From contig BSBM01000076.1 of assembly GCA_027924585.1 (NCBI GenBank), forward strand, positions 8,837,001 through 8,901,000: 64,000 nucleotides of DNA. Direction: 5' to 3'. Positions 47,601 through 58,921 of this stretch are shown here, one piece after another. Within the stretch, counting starts at the first letter, position 1. The number at the start of each line of letters is the position of its first letter. The position numbers and the translations under genes are program-made. The notes below the pieces were generated by a model that was not told the origin of the DNA, searched no databases, and was given only the letters and a program-made list of their open reading frames with translations. Source of the stretch: Larix kaempferi. Taxonomy: Eukaryota; Streptophyta; Pinopsida; Pinales; Pinaceae.

Positions 47601-49523
47601 GGCATCGTTTAAGCTTTAATTAAAGTTCTTCATCTTCCAAGGAATGTGGCAAATTAACAAAAAGTTTAATTATGAACAATCCATTGCTGAGATTGTAATC
47701 CCGAAATTCTGGATCGATTCAGAGACCTCACAAACCCTAAGATAAAAAAAAAATTAGCTTCTTTGTAAGTTGGACTATTTTTTTTTAACAACTATCTAAA
47801 TGCATGGAAACTTGGAGGAGATGACTGTGTGCTTGGAGAAATTCGATAGGTATGTTTCTCATATTACATAATGATAAAATTAATAAATTGTTATGTTCTT
47901 TCGAGATGCCCATTAAAAATTCTCATAATATTGCAAAGAGTTTTTTGTGATCTTAGATAGACTGTAAGCTCTTTATCTTTATATTTTTTCAATATTATCT
48001 AGAGTGGCTTTTTCACTCCCACTTCTACCTAAAGTGGATGTACTCTAATCCCACTTACCTACTTTTGTGTTTATTTGTACTCTAATCCCACTGACCTCAT
48101 TGAAAAATCCACACATGGAATTACTGTTGAATATTTCCACACATAGAATTACTGTTGAAGATTGCCAAAAACATTTGTAGAGTTTATCCCTATTTTAATT
48201 AAAATGTCAATTTGAAGAAGATAATTTTGATTATGAACTGCACCTGCTATTGTGTGGTAGTATATTTTTCAGTTGTTAGTTGTACAATTCTCAATAATGA
48301 ATAATATCCTATATTGTGCTTCCTATTCATCTTTAAGAGCCAAGTCACTGAAATTATTGATTATTTATGTATTTGATAAATTATGAGTACTTCACACCTT
48401 TGCAGAATCATATTTATGGTGAACTGCATAATTGTCTATTTCAAGGATGGTAAATTTTCATGTCCAGGTATGTTTTGCACCCTCTAATTTGGATTTGTCA
48501 CTTAACTTCTTAATTTTAAGGGTTTATAGTTACGTTACAAAAGTAAAATGGTGTTATAGATAAATAATTTGGTGTCTCTATTTTGATGTTGAGAACTAAA
48601 TCTGAAATAAAATTATTCTATCAAATGTAATTATATTTACATGTGGACATTAGAAGTAAATGTTTTATTTGATGCATGAGAACCTATCAAGAGCCAAGTG
48701 TTGGATATTATTATTGGGAAGACAACATTGACAGTGACATGTGAAGATAGTTTTCAAAATGCTTGCTTTTTTCACATCTTATAATTAAATTAGTTATGTG
48801 CCAATGAAAAAGAGCCTTCATTATGTTTAGCAGTAGCTCATGTACCTTTCCAAATGGTTAGGATGTTGAAATCAAAAGTCATGCTTAATACTATTGTAGA
48901 TTCATTTTTAAATTGGGAGTATGGTTTTTTAATCCTTATAGATAAGTTCTATTCTCTCTTTTACAACCATGAGAAATTTTTGAAGCTTAAGCTGGCTGTC
49001 TATAACATTTTCCACGTCTCAACTTTTCATGAGTTCTTTCCATTGTAAATTTGAAATTTTCTTGTTAGTGGCCAATTTTCACATTCACAAGATAGAAGGA
49101 TTTTGGGGAAAAATAGTTTGTGAAGAAATTGAATTAAACTACGGTGTAGACCTTGTCCCAGTGAAATAAAGTTCACAAATTTCACCCTTTGATATAGATA
49201 ACCACTTGGACCCTTCAGGCGATGTTTGCATACAATATGTTGACAAACTCTCAATTATGTTTTGCGTGCACAAGTTTTTTTTAGTTTGAGTTCCATTTAC
49301 AAGAAGTAGTTTGTCTCTTCTCCTTGAAACAACATGTATTTTCAACATTTGCTATAGTTTAGAAAGTTGCAATGTTTCAGGAGAATGTAGCATGAAAAGA
49401 TTTGATTCAATATGCATTATGCGGGTATTCTTACCATGATATTTTTAGGTACAATTATCATTACGAAATATGGTTGTTTTTAATTCTTCCTATGATTCTT
49501 ATTAGTTACATATGACCCGTACA
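44601..49523. other. Long noncoding region, no gene recognised
   Basis: 4.9 kb of A+T-rich sequence. ORFs at 45968-46273, 46276-46485, 47255-47473, 48854-49048 and 49139-49348 have no recognisable domain. A possible exon-like piece lies at 48407-48468 (CTTTGCAG acceptor, GTATGT donor), but it contains a stop in the only plausible frame. I see no transposon ends here. Confidence 0.45.
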
Positions 49524-50035
49524 CAGGTTTATAATGATCGGAGCAAAAACTACACAGTTCCAAAAGTAAGGATTGCAAAAAATCAACCATTAGTTCTTGA
49601 AGTTGGTGGATAGATTCCATATGCACCATATAAGTATCCACGAAATCATTTTGTATCTACTATACATCCACCGCAACCAACTAGTGTCACTGGACTTGTA
49701 TTACAATCAACGAGATCATTGTTTCAAGGAACTGCACCAAATCAAATGTACATGAACTCACCTACTCAACATGCTACACCTTTAGGAACAACTTGGAAAA
49801 CTCACTTGTCAGTTCTACCTTATTCTTTGGCTACATATCTCCTTGGTGGTCCTTCCATGTAGAATCCAAGACCTTATGCAAGCCCTTCGAGTTCAGGCAT
49901 GCCACCACTTATCATTCAGAGTACTCAGTGGTGGCCCAACCTTTTCATTTCTTCCATATAGCCATCAACCAATGCATATGCAAATGGCTTCAGGGAAAGT
50001 TCTTACAAGTGCTTCTTCTACTTATTACATCTAAA
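49524..50035 (+). pseudogene. Exon-like coding relic, unidentified protein
   Basis: After a CCGTACACAG acceptor-like site one frame reads for about 170 codons with only three stops (near 49610, 49860 and 49960). It includes VPKVRIAKNQPLVLEVGG, IPYAPYKYPRNHFVSTIHPP, NQMYMNSPTQHATPLGTTW and NPRPYASPSSSGMPPL. It is rich in Pro, Ser, Thr, Tyr and Asn, like a low-complexity region of a regulatory protein. I do not recognise the family. A further exon-like piece at 50913-50995 (GTATGCAG acceptor; LPPSLRGYTKIKGDINELIA, then stop) may belong to the same broken gene. This is weak evidence based on frame and composition only. Confidence 0.35.
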
Positions 50036-50185
50036 TACCCCTGTAACATTCTTTTTCCTCTCCATTAGTGTGGATGACAATCTCCATTTTGTTCTTATAA
50101 GGTGCTTTTCCTTTTATCTAAAGGACATCACCATGAATGTGGATGGCAATCTCCTTTGTTTTATCTTGCCAATGAGAATATAGAC

Positions 50186-50855
50186 TGATGGGCTCCAAAA
50201 ATTGTCCTTTTTCGTAGCTTTATTTCACTAATTCCATAGCCCATTTATCCGTAATTTAGTACATCTATCTTTAAAAAGACTATCTTTTACTTTATTTTAT
50301 TAGTTAAAATCCATAAACGTAAAAGATGCCTAATTTATTACTTGTGATGTATTAAATGTAATTTTGATGATGATCAACTAATCATCGTGCTAGCAATTCA
50401 TGTGCTTTGAAAGATTATCAAATATTGCCCAAATGCTAGAAATTAAATTTGGCTTTCCACTACTCATTCTGGTACCAAGTTCTGCACTAGGCTTGATTTT
50501 CGGTGATGAATTGGTTCACTCACATGACTTACCTTTGTCTTATGACACTTGTTTGTCTTATGACACTTGTTGATCCCATAATATCTACATATAAAATCAT
50601 AGGTTGATGATGAGCTTTGGTTCATTAATAACATTGTTTTAAATTAAAACAAACAAATATGCATTAAAAAGTTATCATTTTTAATTATAAATAAAAATTT
50701 GTTTAATTTTTTTTTATAAAATAATTATTTAAAAACAACGCTTTATCAAAAGACATAAATAAACGTAATTATTAAAGTTGGAAACCTTTATTAGTGGAGA
50801 CCTTTATTTATTAATCGGAATTCATTGATTATTACTTGAAAAACTTTACATTGTT
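50186..50855 (+). repeat. Dispersed direct repeat, left copy (partner at 60735-61330)
   Basis: Starts TGATGGGCTCCAAAA and is collinear with 60735-61330. Shared blocks include CATAAACGTAAAAGATGCC, TTTTGATGATGATCAACTAA and the end GGAATTCATTGATTATTA...TTTACATTGTT. The left copy has extra bases, including a 17-bp duplicated CTTATGACACTTGTTTG near 50540-50570. Similarity begins exactly at TG in both copies, which would suit an LTR boundary, but this is unproven. Confidence 0.8.
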
Positions 50856-52186
50856 TTATTTGAAAACATTTACATTAATTGAAAACCTTTTTGTTTGGTT
50901 TTGTATGCAGGTCTTCCTCCAAGCTTACGTGGATATACGAAAATCAAAGGAGATATTAACGAATTAATTGCAACATCAACTAACGCCATTCAATAAGGAG
51001 TCATCACGCGGGAGAGCAATTTCTGTAGCAATTTATTTTCCAAATCTACACTTATAAATCTTCGTTGGGTATCCACTTAGCAGTCCGTCAATTGTCATGA
51101 GTGGAAATTTGTTGTTGGTTTGATTTATTTTTATGAATACAATAGAGTAGATCTGTGTGTTTTAGATCATTTGGTAGGATTCATTAATTCTGTAGATTAG
51201 ATTTTAGATCAGTTTTAAATTTGAAATGAATTTAGGATCATCGGAGTGGAATTATAGTCACCAAATCTATCTTAGATAATGCTGTAAAATCATTTGGTTC
51301 ATTCCTCTCTAAATTTCCTTTTATGATATTTTCATTTGTAATGGTAATAACATGATAGGTTGTGGCTTTTCAAAAGTGTTAGATTGTTTATAAATTTATT
51401 TCTCTTTATACCATAATAATTAGTACATCACATTTTGTAAATATACATTGTTTATTTAATAGATAATAAATATACATTGTTTATTTAATAGATAATAAAT
51501 ATCTAACACCTTTTTATTTTGTAATATTTAATAAATCTTGGTATAATAATTCAATTTTTAAATATAAATAGTATGTCTTTTTTGCTGGAAATTTTTTTTT
51601 TAACCGTTTGCAACTTGTAAATATTTATTATGTTGCAATATATTTTGTATATATATATTTTATATGTGTTGTTTTGTAACGTATTATATATATATCAAAT
51701 TGTCGTTGTATATATTTTATACATGTTATTTTGTAACGTATTATATATATATATATATATCAAATTGTCATTGCTTCGATGAAATCTATGAGAGGAATGA
51801 ATTTTGAACAAAGGAAAATTTGTGGTAAGCATACTTTAAGTTGCTTTAGTTAGTTTATTTTTATCATTATTGCATTAGTTATCTTTTGATTGATTTGATT
51901 TCTATACTTTGATTCTTGCATTAGTTCTGATTTCGGTAGCTCCAACCACCAATGGATAGATTAATGACCTAACTCGTGAGATATAGTCATTCTGTGATGG
52001 GTTTCTTCCCTAGGTGCTAAACTATCTCAATTCGCTTAATCTTTTTATTATTTGAGTGTGTTATTGGCAATAGATTAGGCTAGATTAGGGGACTAGTCCT
52101 ACGCATACTATACTAGCACCTCGAAACTTACGAGCTCTGGGTTGACAATTTAATGTCGAAATAAATAGCATGTATTTTACTCAACA
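50856..52186 (+). other. A+T-rich region, probably including an LTR (3' end at 52186)
   Basis: Ends TTTACTCAACA just before a primer binding site, so the right part should be the 5' LTR of a plus-strand LTR element. The LTR's left edge was not found. It may begin as far left as 50186. The region holds tandem duplications at 51425-51490 (29-bp unit, twice) and 51645-51770 (about 66-bp unit ending TCAAATTGTC, twice, with a (TA)n core). Confidence 0.5.
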
Positions 52187-52190
52187 TTTT

Positions 52191-52208
52191 TGGCGTCGTT
52201 GCGGGGGA
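52191..52208 (+). other. Primer binding site of a truncated LTR retrotransposon
   Basis: TGGCGTCGTTGCGGGGGA differs at two positions from TGGCGCCGTTGCCGGGGA, a PBS common in plant Ty3/gypsy elements. It lies four bases after an LTR-like CA end at 52185-52186. Confidence 0.65.
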
Positions 52209-52683
52209 GGTGCTAAGAGATTGGGGTTTAGGTAGTTAGGTAGGTTGCCTTTAATTTACACAACTTGGGGGAGGAGAAACGGTAAGACGCAAAGATGCCC
52301 TCACTACAGTTTTCGTGGTGTAATAACCCTATGCGTCCACTTTCAGGGGTCTCTCCAAAGCCTTGTTGTTCCTTTCATGCAAGTGTGTTTTTCTTTCTGC
52401 AAGTTTGAAGTTTGTTTACTTTCCTGCAAGTGTGCTTTCTTTTTTGCAAGTTTGTTTTCTTTTGGAAGAGCTAACTCTTGTGAACAGATAACTCGGTGAC
52501 AACGAGGTCTAAAGTAGAAGGAGGAGTTCAACTTTGCTTTGAGTAGTGTGCTTTAATTCTGCAATTAGTCTCATTTCATTTTTACTTGAATAAGATTCTT
52601 AAATTTTAGTTATTATTTCATTGGGTGCTATAAGAACCCCCGACACTAACTCATGTGTGAGGCAGGGCCCATCAACCGGAAAA

Positions 52684-53075
52684 ATGGATTCGAAGGTGAA
52701 TATCAATATGGGAGAACTCTCTCAAATCTTAGCAGTAGCTGGGATTTCTTCTTTTCAGGAAGAAAACATCTTGACAGTAGTCAAGAGATTATCTACCTCC
52801 CATGAGCTACAAGAATCAAATCCTGTGAGCTATAAAAAGATTATCCTTGCCAATATGCAAAGGAAGCTGAAAAATTAGGGACTACATATGATGGAGAGCG
52901 ACCATTCAGACCTGGCATAGAAGAATTCCCAACAAGCATATTAATGGATCCTTCATGTACTAAAGAAATCAATCATCGAGAATAGGAGGATCTTCATGGC
53001 ATGATGAAGGAAGGCATCAAAGTTAGTACTAATGAACATCAAGATTACATTGAAATTTGGTTCCAAAAGGTGACC
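52684..53075 (+). pseudogene. gag-like relic downstream of the PBS
   Basis: ATG 52684 gives MDSKVNINMGELSQILAVAG, then NILTVVKRLSTSHELQ and ILANMQRKLKN to a TAG at 52878. After one frame change a second readable part (YDGERPFRPGIEEFPTSILM, then MMKEGIKVSTNEHQDYIE) runs to about 53070. The position 0.5 kb after a PBS suggests an element-encoded N-terminal protein, but no gag core or zinc knuckle is seen. The rest of the element is missing. The copia element begins at 53663. Confidence 0.4.
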
Positions 53076-53657
53076 AGGCCATAGTACATTCTCTCCTTCA
53101 TCACCTTATGCTACCAAAACAAGTAAATTGGTTGGTTCTTCATATCCAGGTAATCACTAAGGTGACTATTTCATATTTGGATATGGGTAAGTTCCTTACT
53201 TTGCTTCGCACATGGTTACATTGGAAAAGCTCTTACACTTGAATGAAAAATTTCCTTTCTCTTTAGGTGGTGTAGGATAATATGCATATAAATAAAAGCT
53301 CCATGTTGTTAGTTTGGTTTAAGTTTAATGCAACCTCATTTTACATTTTCTTTTCAAATAAAGGAACCGAGATAAAGAAAATATTGACGATTTAACCAAA
53401 ACACTTTAGGATCTTTATTTTCCTTATTACATGCATATTTCCGATTATTAATAATAACATCTGCTTGAGACCAATCTTTAAAACATTATCCATGGGATTT
53501 AATAAAACTTTAACGTCTACATGGTAATACCCATGGGTAACTTGTACATCCTAGATTCAACATCAAAACTTGTTATTTAAGTGTCTTTATCAAATAGTAG
53601 CAGGAGAGTGAGGGACATTTCTACTTGTGGGGGAAAACTACTATAATATTATATGAA
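53076..53657. other. Decayed sequence between the gag-like relic and the copia element
   Basis: No ORF of note. A GTGGGGGAAAACTA purine run near 53627-53640 resembles a polypurine tract but is not followed by a recognisable LTR. It ends with the copia TSD GGAGA (53658-53662). Confidence 0.45.
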
Positions 53658-53662
53658 GGAGA

Positions 53663-54512
53663 TGTAAATTTTCCTTAAAACCCAGCTAGGACTAAAAGCA
53701 TGCAATTAATTACTTTCAATCACCCAAGGGTTTCTTCAATCATAAATTTGCAGCAGAATTAAAACACTGAGAGATATACCAATCATTCACACCAATAGAA
53801 ACAACACAATATTTTCGGGTATAAACCCCCGGAAAAATCCAAGATGGGAAAACCGGTGCAATAGTATAAGAGATATTTTATTAGAAAATATGGAGCTCTT
53901 TTACAAATCAGAAATTTGATTTTCAGCCAATAATGGCAAAATCGAAACACATAAAACAACTGAGAAAAACCTGTGGGGTTGGCATGGTAACCAAGGTAGC
54001 TGAAGCTGCTGTACGGCCTGTACGGAATCCGTACGGCATGCTGTACGGCCCTACTGCTGTTGCTGCTGCGAACACCTCCGCCTCTTTCTGCCCTGTCTCT
54101 CTCTCTGCTGATTCGAGTGTCTTCTCTGAATCTTACTCCTCCGTCTTCTTCGTAAAACTCTCTCTCTCCCAAATCTGCTCTCTCAATCTCTGTCGGAATG
54201 AATGTGTGTCCTCTCCACCAATTGACCTTTCTTTTATAATCGTTGGATAAGCGAAAAACCTAATCTCACTATAGATCTATGGCTGAGATCTTCCGGTGAG
54301 ATCAATGGCTAAGATTAAATCAACCATTTACTTTTTATTTTTCACTTTACTTTTATAAAAAAATATTCCAATAATTAATTAATAATCACTTTAATTAATT
54401 TTCCAAAACTTAGGAAGAATTAATTAAATACAATTGGTTTCCAATTAATGTCTTTTGCATGCAAGGACACATGCATGCACATAAGACCTTCCTCAGTTGT
54501 CATAATCTAACA
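53663..54512 (-). repeat. 3' LTR of the copia element
   Basis: 850 bp, TGTAAATTTT to ATCTAACA. Inside the element next to it the minus strand reads GATGAGAGGGAG (54513-54524), the polypurine tract. An ORF at 53783-54172 lies wholly in the LTR and is not considered a gene. Confidence 0.93.
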
Positions 54513-55327
54513 CTCCCTCTCATCGAGGAAGGGATTCGGTAACAACCCCAACTTGTCTCTGAACTTCACAAACTTGAGTTTGCAAAGTGCCTTGGTGAAT
54601 ATGTCTGCCACCTGCTCATTTGTTTGAATGTACTCCAACCGAATGGTTCCTCTCTGAACACAATCTCTGAGGAAGTGATACCGGATGTCAATGTGCTTGC
54701 TCCTTTCATGGAACACTGGATTCTCATAAAGGTTCATACCACTTTGATTGTCACAGTGAACTATAGTAGTCTCTATCTCACTCTCGAACAATCCTGAGAG
54801 CAACTTTCTCAGTCACATCCACTCACATGCAGCCAAGGATAATTTTAGGGGCGAAATTTAGCCCATGGGCTATTTTTCCATGTTTTTTTCCAGAAAACGA
54901 TTCGCCAATTTGCATTTTTTGAAGCCCAGTTTCGCCCAATTTTGATGGGGTAAACTTTTTCACTCTAAAAATCGCCAAATTATTATATAAACTATATAAA
55001 ATCCTTATAAATTGAAATAATTTTAGAAAAATATTGCCAAATATTTTATAGTTGACATTTTAAGAATTGGTAAGATTCGCAAAGGTTTATACACTTTTAA
55101 ATAAGTATGGGTCCTTAAAATTATCCCTGTATGCAGCCATGCTGGTTGCCATGTACTCAGCCTCAGCTAAGCTCAATGCAACTGAATTCTGCTTCCTACT
55201 AAACCAAGAGACAACTCCTGACCCAATACTGAAGCAGCAACCCGAAGTGCTCTTCCGATCCTATACACATCCTTCCCAGTCAGCATTCATGAAACCTGCC
55301 AACTGTATACTCCCACTGCGCTCATAA
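54507..55327 (-). pseudogene. RNase H region of the copia polyprotein, split by a DNA transposon
   Basis: Minus-strand pieces give GSIQLAGFMNADWEG near 55310, KQNSVALSLAEAEYMATSMAA up to 55131, and after the insertion LRKLLSGLFESE, HCDNQSGMNLYENP, ERSKHIDIRYHFLRDCV and EYIQTNEQVADIFTKAL to the stop near 54507. These are standard copia RNase H motifs. The frame is broken by a 295-bp insert at the alanine-rich AEYMA site and by a stop just after it. It would degrade the RNA strand during cDNA synthesis. Confidence 0.87.
54836..55130. mobile_element. Non-autonomous DNA transposon (MITE-like) inside copia RNase H
   Basis: Identical 9-bp repeats ATGCAGCCA flank the insert (54827-54835 and 55131-55139). 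The left end AGGATAATTTTAGGGGC pairs with the right end, whose complement reads ACAGGGATAATTTTAAGGAC, giving a terminal inverted repeat of about 16 bp. Removing 304 bp restores the host reading frame exactly. A 9-bp TSD suggests a Mutator-like origin. If the ends are read as CAAGG/CAGGG with an 8-bp TSD (CATGCAGC/TATGCAGC), a hAT origin fits instead. It encodes nothing. Confidence 0.82.
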
Positions 55328-55449
55328 ACCAATCCATACTCCACTATACCTCTAATGTAGCGAAGTATATGCTTCACAACTGTCCAATGTACTCTTCGAG
55401 AGTTCACCATGAACTGACTCAAAGAGTTGATTGCAAAGCTGATGTCTGG

Positions 55450-56400
55450 TCAATTGTTGACCAGATATATAAGCGACCCAATAAGTTGCCTATACAGAGT
55501 AGGATCAAACTCCTCTGATCCTAATTCATCAATATTGTTCCAGTTGGAAACTAGAGGTATAGCCATAGACTTGCAGTCCTCCACCCTGAATCTCTTCAAG
55601 ATCTCAACTGCATACCTCCCCTGTCCAATGAAGAAGCACCCATCTCTCTGCCAAACCTCCAAACCCAAAAAGTAATACATCAACCCAAGGTCTTTCATCT
55701 AAAACTCTACTGCAAGATTGGACTTGCAGTCCCTGATCAGCTCCTCATCTCCTGTAAGCAAGAGATCATCCACATATAGAACTAGTATGAGAGGCACCTC
55801 GGCTGACAATAAGTACAGGTTATGGTCTGCCTCACTCCACTAGAAACCCATCTCTCGTAGATAGATGTCAATCCTAGAGTACCATGCTCGAGGTGCCTGC
55901 TTGAGCCCATAAAGAGCTCTTTGCAGTATGCATACATGAGACTATCTACTCTCCACCTCAAACCCCTCTGGCTGCTCAATATAAACCTCTTCCTCAATCA
56001 CTCCATTGAGGAAGGATGTCTTTACGTCCATCTGATGATTGTGCCAACCCATCTCTGTTGCCAATGATAGGATAGTCCGAATAGAAGAATACCTAGTGAC
56101 AAGGGCGAAGGTTTCCTCATAGTCAATACCTTCCTTCGGCGAATACCCCTTCGCCACGAAGCGTTCCTTGTATTTCTCCACACTTCCGTCTACTACATGA
56201 TTTACCTTATAGATCCATCTAGAACCCACCACCTTCTTACCCTGTGGTCTATGAACAACCTTCCATACCTGATTCTTCATGATTGAGTCATACTCCTCAA
56301 CCATGGCCTCTTGCCACACGTCATGTTGTGCATCCTCCTCAAAACTAGAAGGTTCAGAGTCAATCAACTTTGTCATTAGTTCCATATAAATCAGTCTATC
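55450..56400 (-). pseudogene. Reverse transcriptase region of the copia polyprotein
   Basis: The segment carries DVWQEAMVEEYDSIMKNQVW, GSRWIYKVNHVVDGSVEKYK, RFVAKGYSPKEGIDYEETFA, DVKTSFLNGVIEEEVYIEQP (first catalytic Asp kept), LVLYVDDLLLTG near 55770 (YVDD kept) and MKDLGLMYYFLGLEV. Stops lie near 55941, 55840 and 55449. Catalytic residues are intact, so loss of function comes from nonsense codons. Confidence 0.9.
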
Positions 56401-56487
56401 TGGTGGTACGCTACGTCTGAAAGATCTCTGAGAAGACCCTCCTGTTTGGAATCCTGAACTGTGGACCTATACCACTTAGGACGTGGC

Positions 56488-57996
56488 CTAGTGTCTGTCT
56501 GTTTGCTGCTGGATATCCTCCTCCCGCTGCTTCCCATCCTCCCCATCAAAGATAGGAGGATCCTGTCCACTCGACTCCCTCTGACTATCAGAGCCTGTGC
56601 TCTCTGTTTGAACCTGTACTTGTGACTCCTCCAACTTGACTCCTCCTGAGTCCTGTGTTGGCTTCTCCTGTGATGGTAAGTCCATAGATCTTCTCAAGGA
56701 TCTATCCTCTTCAAACTGGACATCCCTGCTCACAATGATCCTCTTGCGAGCTGGGACATATACTCTATAAGCCTTGGAAGTCTCACTATACCAAAATAGA
56801 ATCCCCTTCTCTCCAAAAGGATCCAACTTCTTCCTAGTGTTAGCATGAATGTGACAATAGTAGATACTCCCAAATATACGCAAATGACTCATGTCTGGTC
56901 TAGTACCTGTAAATACCTCCTCAGGTGTCTTCCTCCCCAATGTAGTGTGGGGACACCTGTTCTGGACATATACTGCAGTCCGAAATGCCTCGTCCCATTG
57001 GAATAGAGTTAATCCTTGATCAAATAACATGGCCTTAGCTGCACTCACCAGTGTCTGGTTCTTCCTCTCCACCACTCCATTCTGCTGCGAGGTATGAGGA
57101 ACAGTGTGTTCCTTCCTGATCCCCTCTGATGCACAGTGCTCCACAAACTCTCTGCCAGTGTACTCACCACCGTTGTCTGTCCTCAATATCCGGATCTTTC
57201 TTCCTGTTTGGTTCTCCACGAGAGTTTTGAACTCTCAGAACCGATCAAAGACCTATGACTTGGCCTTCAGAAAATAGATCCAGGTTTTCTTGGAATAGTC
57301 ATCAATGAATGTGACGCAGTAACTGTAGCCAATGAATTAATGTACACTCATCGGTCCGCATACATTCGAATGCACTAAGTCTAAGGCTCCCTTAGACTTG
57401 TGCTCACTATGTGGGAAAGGTCTCCTGATGTTCTTCCCCAATGCATAACCCTTGCAGTGGTTGTGCTTGTCCTCCTGAACTGAAGGAACTCCAATGATTG
57501 CCTGTATCAGATGCCTCAGTGCACCATGGTGTAAGTGTGCCATCCTCCTATGCCACAACTCACAATCACTACTGCTACTGCTAACCAGAGCCTTTGCAGG
57601 CTCAAACTGAAGTCTGTAAACCTTCCTGCTTCGAACCCCAATCACTCTGTCCAATCTCTGATCTGACCCCTTAGGTATGATATATACTTTCCTGTCACGA
57701 AAAGTCACTAGAAAACCCTTGTCTTCTAGTGTGGATACTAATATGAGATTCTTGGTCATCCTTGGGACATATAGCACATCAACAAAACTGATAGGCTTTC
57801 TAGACTCCCTCTGAAACGATACAGTGCCAACACCCTGCGCCTGATACCGCGCATCATCTCCTAATTCAATGTGGATATTCACTCCACCCTCCTGCAAGAT
57901 CTTGAAGAACCCTCTGTGTCCTGTCATGTGACAAGATGCACCGCTATCAACATACCAGATATTGCTGCTCGCGGAGCTTTCCATGCAAGCTACCAA
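56488..57996 (-). pseudogene. Protease and integrase region of the copia polyprotein
   Basis: Protease: NIWYVDSGASCHMTG (D-S-G-A intact). GAG-pre-integrase zinc site: ELWHRRMAHLHHGALRHL ... HNHCKGYALGK, with the first Cys of the pair kept and the second not clear. Integrase: ALDLVHSNVCGPMSVH, where the first catalytic Asp is Asn (a G-to-A change on the coding strand), then RILRTDNGGEYTGREF (Asp kept) and HTSQQNGVVERKNQT (Glu kept). A stop near 57336 and another near 57220 split the frame. A Ser/Glu/Gln-rich linker with SQRESSGQDPP follows toward the RT. Confidence 0.9.
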
Positions 57997-58053
57997 ACAA
58001 AAGTATTCCTCAAAACTAGTGCTGAACTCATCTACCTATGCAGATCCTTCCAT

Positions 58054-58824
58054 CTATGTGTTGTTGTTGTTGTTCTTCTTCTTTGAGCGCTGGGAAGCAA
58101 AGTGACCCTGCTTGTGACAAATGAAGCACTTGACTTTTTCCATGTCCAAGTTCTTCTTGCCACCTTTCTTCTTCTTTGCCTTCCCCTTACCTTTGCTCGA
58201 TAGGGCTAGAGCCTCTTCATCCATGATCTGTGTAGTACCGTTGGATGAAATTGAACCTTGACCCATCCGGGTCTCTTCTTGTGCGAAGTCATCACACAAT
58301 CTCTGCTAGTCAGGGAGATTATCCTGAGCCACCACGCCTTTAACAAAGATGTCCCATGGCTTAGAAAAGCCATTGAGAGCTATACGAACTAGCTCCTCAT
58401 CCTCCGTATTAGAGCCAACTGCTCCAAGCTCATCCCTAATCTATGTGAGCCTTGTAAGATAAGGCACCACTCCTTCACCCTTGGCCATCCTGGTACTGCG
58501 CAATCTCTCCTGCAGTACCATCTTCCTGTTTTCATTTTTGCTCTGGTAAAGACTCTCCAAATCCTTCCACATTTCTAATGCGGACTTCTTCCCAGATAGG
58601 TGAGGGACTATGTGGTCCTTCAACCCATCTAGAATGATCAACATTTCCCTAGAATCAATCTTCTTCCAAGTAGCTAAATCTGCCGGATCTGTGGGAGCAG
58701 CCTTGGTACTATCAATGTGCTCTTCAGCATCACTGACATCCAGGATCTTGGTGATCCTCTCTTTCCAAGTAGGAAATTTTTGTGCCCCCTGGATTCTATC
58801 CTCAACTCTCAATTGTACGACCAT
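58054..58824 (-). pseudogene. gag region of the copia polyprotein
   Basis: Starts at ATG 58824 (MVVQLRVEDRIQGAQKFPTW). The gag core runs on (LATWKKIDSREMLIILDGLK, then EMWKDLESLYQSKNENRKM) with stops at 58440 and about 58305. A Lys-rich stretch precedes the zinc knuckle CFICHKQGHFASQR, where the last Cys of C-x2-C-x4-H-x4-C is replaced by Arg. It lies 86 bases downstream of the PBS. Confidence 0.87.
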
Positions 58825-58909
58825 AGTGAATAGTGCGAATAAACCCTTAGATAGATATGTAGTGATCTATCCAAGCACTTTGCTTCTATCTCTCAGTCTG
58901 CTCAGAAGA

Positions 58910-58921
58910 GCTCTGACACCA
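58910..58921 (-). other. Primer binding site of the copia element
   Basis: The minus strand reads TGGTGTCAGAGC directly after the LTR end (TTTACA), one mismatch from the initiator-Met tRNA complement TGGTATCAGAGC used by most plant copia elements. Confidence 0.9.

Noticed and set aside
53783-54172. Minus-strand ORF of 129 residues in the copia LTR, also present in the other LTR
   Set aside because: Both copies are LTR sequence. Conservation is explained by LTR duplication, and the right copy has a different open length.
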